Source: Craspedostauros australis (taxonomy: Eukaryota; Bacillariophyta; Bacillariophyceae; Mastogloiales; Achnanthaceae). Taken from it: DNA of 64,000 nt. Shown one piece after another: positions 61,425 through 64,000 of this stretch (position 1 is its first letter; each line of letters starts with the position of its first letter). The translations under genes and the position numbers were made by a program. The stretch lies in NCBI GenBank assembly GCA_026770025.1, contig JAMXDE010000007.1, positions 2,790,001 through 2,854,000 on the forward strand, given 5' to 3'. The notes beneath the pieces were generated by a model. It was not told the origin of the DNA. It saw only the letters and a list, made by a program, of their open reading frames with translations, and searched no databases.

Positions 61425-64000
61425 GAAGGTGATGTTCGGTTCGTCACAAATTAGCCTGTCTGTTCTGCTGGTGTTGCGCGTTTGATGACTTAATACGATT
61501 CGTCCTGTTTGTCATGACTCCGTACCCAGCTTGTTGGGACGGTACTACACGGACACAACACGTACACACAAAGTCGATCGAGGACAATCCAATCCAGCAC
61601 GTCCAATCCTCCTCTGTGTCTGTGTACGCCGGTCATGTTCGGTTCATCCTGATTTAGCCTGTCTGTTTTGCTGGTGCTGCCTGTTAGGCGACTTCGTATG
61701 ACCAGCCCCTGTGTTCAATAACTCTGATACTGGTTAGTTGCGACAGTGCTGCAAAGAGACAGGCTAAATGACGACACTGACAATAACAACAACATCGCGC
61801 GTGCAAAATTATTCGCGCAGGCAGACACGGTCCTCCCGCTCTTCGTCTGTGTAGACCAGTCATGTTTGGTGTGTCCTGTTTTGCCTGTCTGTTTTGCTGG
61901 TCTTGCGCGGTCAACAAAATACTACGACCAGACCCTGTGTGTTCGATTACTCTGATACTGGTTGGTTGCAATAGCCCTGCACAGAGAGACAGGGCTAAAT
62001 AACGACACTGACAATAACAACAACATCACACATGCATAATCATTCGTGCACAGACAGGCATGATCCTCCCGCTCTTCATCTCTCTGTCTCTGTGTTTGCT
62101 GGTCATGTTTAGTTCATCGCGAATCAGCCTGTCTGTTTTGTTGGTGTTGTGCGGTCAACAAAATGCTATGACCAGACCCGCTGTGTTCAATGACTCCATA
62201 CCCGGTTTGTTGCGACAGTCCTGCACAGACATGACAGACACGGCACGCACAAAATGGATCGAGGACAATCCGACCCAGCCTGTCCAATCCTCCTCTGTCT
62301 CTGTGTATGCTGGTCATGTTTGGTTCGTGATGATTTTGCCTGTCTGTTTTGCTGGTGTCGTGCAGTCGACAAAATACTATGACCAGATCCGCTGTGTTCA
62401 ATGACTCTGAGACTGGTTGGTTGCAATAGCCCTGCACAGAGAGACAGGGCTAAATAACAACACTGACAATAACAACAACATCACACATGCATAATTATTC
62501 GTGCATAGACAGGCATGGTCCTCCTGCTCTTCATCTCTCTGTCTCTGTGTTTGCTGGTCATGTTTGGTTCGTGATGATGTTGCCTGTCTGTTTTGTTGAT
62601 GTTGTGCAGTCGACAAAATGCTATGACCAGACCCGCTGTGTTCGATTGCTCTGAGACTGGTTTGTTGCAATAGCCCTGCACAGAGAGACAGGGCTAAATA
62701 ACAACACTGACAATAACAACAACATCACACATGCATAATTATTCGCGCACAGACAGGCATGGTCCTCCTGCTCTTCGTCTCTCTGTCTCTGTGTTTGCTG
62801 GTCATGTTTGGTTTGTGATGATGTTGCCTGTCTGTTTTGTTGATGTTGTGCAGTCGACAAAATGCTATGACCAGACCCGCTGTGTTCGATTGCTCTGAGA
62901 CTGGTTTGTTGCAATAGCCCTGCACAGAGAGACAGGGCTAAATAACAACACTGACAATAACAACAACATCACACATGCACAATTATTCGTGCACTGACAG
63001 GCACAGTCCTCCCGCTCTTCATCTCTCTGTCTCTGTGTTCACTGGTCATGTTCTGTTCGTCACGAATTCGCCTGTCTGTTTTGTTGGTGTTGTGCGGTCA
63101 ACAAAATACTATGACCAGACCCTGTGTGTTCGATTACTCTGTGGTACTGGTTTGTTGCAATAGCCCTGCACAGAGAGACAGGGCTAAATAACGACACTGA
63201 CAATAACAACAACATCACACATGCATAATTATTCGTGCACAGACAGGCATGGTCCTCCTGCTCTTCGTCTCTCTGTCTCTGCGTATACGATGGTCATGTT
63301 TGGTTTGCCCTGATTTAGTCTGTCTGTTTTGTTGGTGCTGTGCGGTCAACAAAATACTATGACCAGACCCGCTGTGTTCAATGGCTCCATACCCGGTTTG
63401 TTGCAACAGTCCTGCACAGACATGACAGACACGGCACGCACGATAACAACAACATTGCATGTGCAAAGTGTTCGCGAACAATCAGACCCAACACATCCAA
63501 TCCTCCCCTGTGTCTGGGTGTGGGTCATGTTTGGTTCATCCTGATTTAGTCTGTCTTTTTTGCTGGTGTTGCACGTTGGATGATTGGGTACGATGAGCCC
63601 TGTTTGTCATGACTCCGTACTCGGTTTGTTGCGACAGTCCTGCACAGACATGACAGACACGACACGCACGATAACAACAACATTGCATGTGCAAATTGCT
63701 CGTGAGCAATCAGACCCAACACATCCAATCCTCCCCTGTATCTGGGTGCGGGTCATGTTTGGTTCATCCTGATTTAGTCTGTCTGTTTTGCTGGTGTTGC
63801 ACGTTGGATGATTGGGTACGATGGACCCTGTGTTCAATGACTCCATACCCGGTTTGTTGCGACGGTCCTGCACAGACATGACAGACACGACATGCACGAC
63901 ATGCACGATAACAACAACATTGCATGTGCAAAGTGTTCACGAACAATCAGACCCAACACATCCAATCCTCCCCTGTGTCTGGGTGCAGGTCATGTTTGGT
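61424..64000. repeat. Satellite-like tandem array, unit about 205-248 bases, continues past the window
   Basis: The phrase CTGTCTGTTTTGYTGGTG recurs at about 61459, 61664, 61889, 62131, 62343, 62586, 62830, 63075, 63323, 63553 and 63781, giving spacings of 205-248 bases. Each unit also contains GACCAGACCC..TGTGTTC, a GGTTTGTTGC block, TGCACAGA, AACAACAACAT and GGTCATGTTTGGTT. Units at 62400-63200 are very similar to each other with a 244-245-base period; the outer ones are more diverged and of two subtypes. Short minus-strand frames here are by-products of the repeat. Confidence 0.93.

Noticed and set aside
62648-62960. Telomere-like GGGCTAA words in the right-hand array
   Set aside because: They occur once per long unit (ACAGGGCTAAATAAC) and are not tandem hexamers.

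Overview
The window looks like nuclear DNA of a stramenopile alga, most likely a pennate diatom. This is inferred from a secreted protein with Pro/Ser/Thr (PSS-type) repeats, a Ty1/copia element of the kind common in diatoms, GT-AG introns of about 100-270 bases, and a plant/alga-type set of household genes. I cannot name the species. No tRNA, rRNA, operon or bacterial signal was recognised.

Layout. 1-13 kb is gene-rich: a DUF501-family gene, a secreted propeller-like protein with a PSS stalk, a vacuolar sorting receptor, a basic low-complexity protein and an organelle-type tRNA(Ile)-lysidine synthase. 12.8-31 kb carries six diverged members of one unrecognised family with a WYT..EL / PRGLE / SRK.A...IPE signature, here called RGLE. 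Four lie on the minus strand and two on the plus strand. Between them are a LysM protein, a decayed membrane-protein gene and an ABCG half-transporter. 31.2-33.4 kb is a PIN/PILS-type efflux carrier and 39.4-40.4 kb a TPR-like protein. Five gene models (DUF501, sorting receptor, LysM, ABCG, PIN/PILS) were completed by finding a short 5' exon whose splice phase matches.

From 35.5 kb onward mobile and repeated DNA dominates. Two related 0.97-kb TIR elements lie back to back and form a 1.94-kb inverted repeat (35.6-37.5 kb). A DNA transposon of about 6 kb has 157-base TIRs and a 1166-aa protein with a probable DDE core (40.6-46.7 kb). A whole-looking, very young copia element of 7.87 kb (48.8-56.6 kb) sits inside an older, unidentified coding-like stretch. 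After it come a 40-base minisatellite of about 1.9 kb (58.4-60.4 kb) and an array of 205-248-base units that runs off the window end (61.4-64 kb). The right third therefore looks like the edge of a repeat-rich, possibly subtelomeric or heterochromatic, domain.

The genes do not form one pathway. Several are secretory or membrane functions (surface protein, sorting receptor, ABCG, PIN/PILS). The most novel items are the RGLE cluster and the 6-kb transposon.
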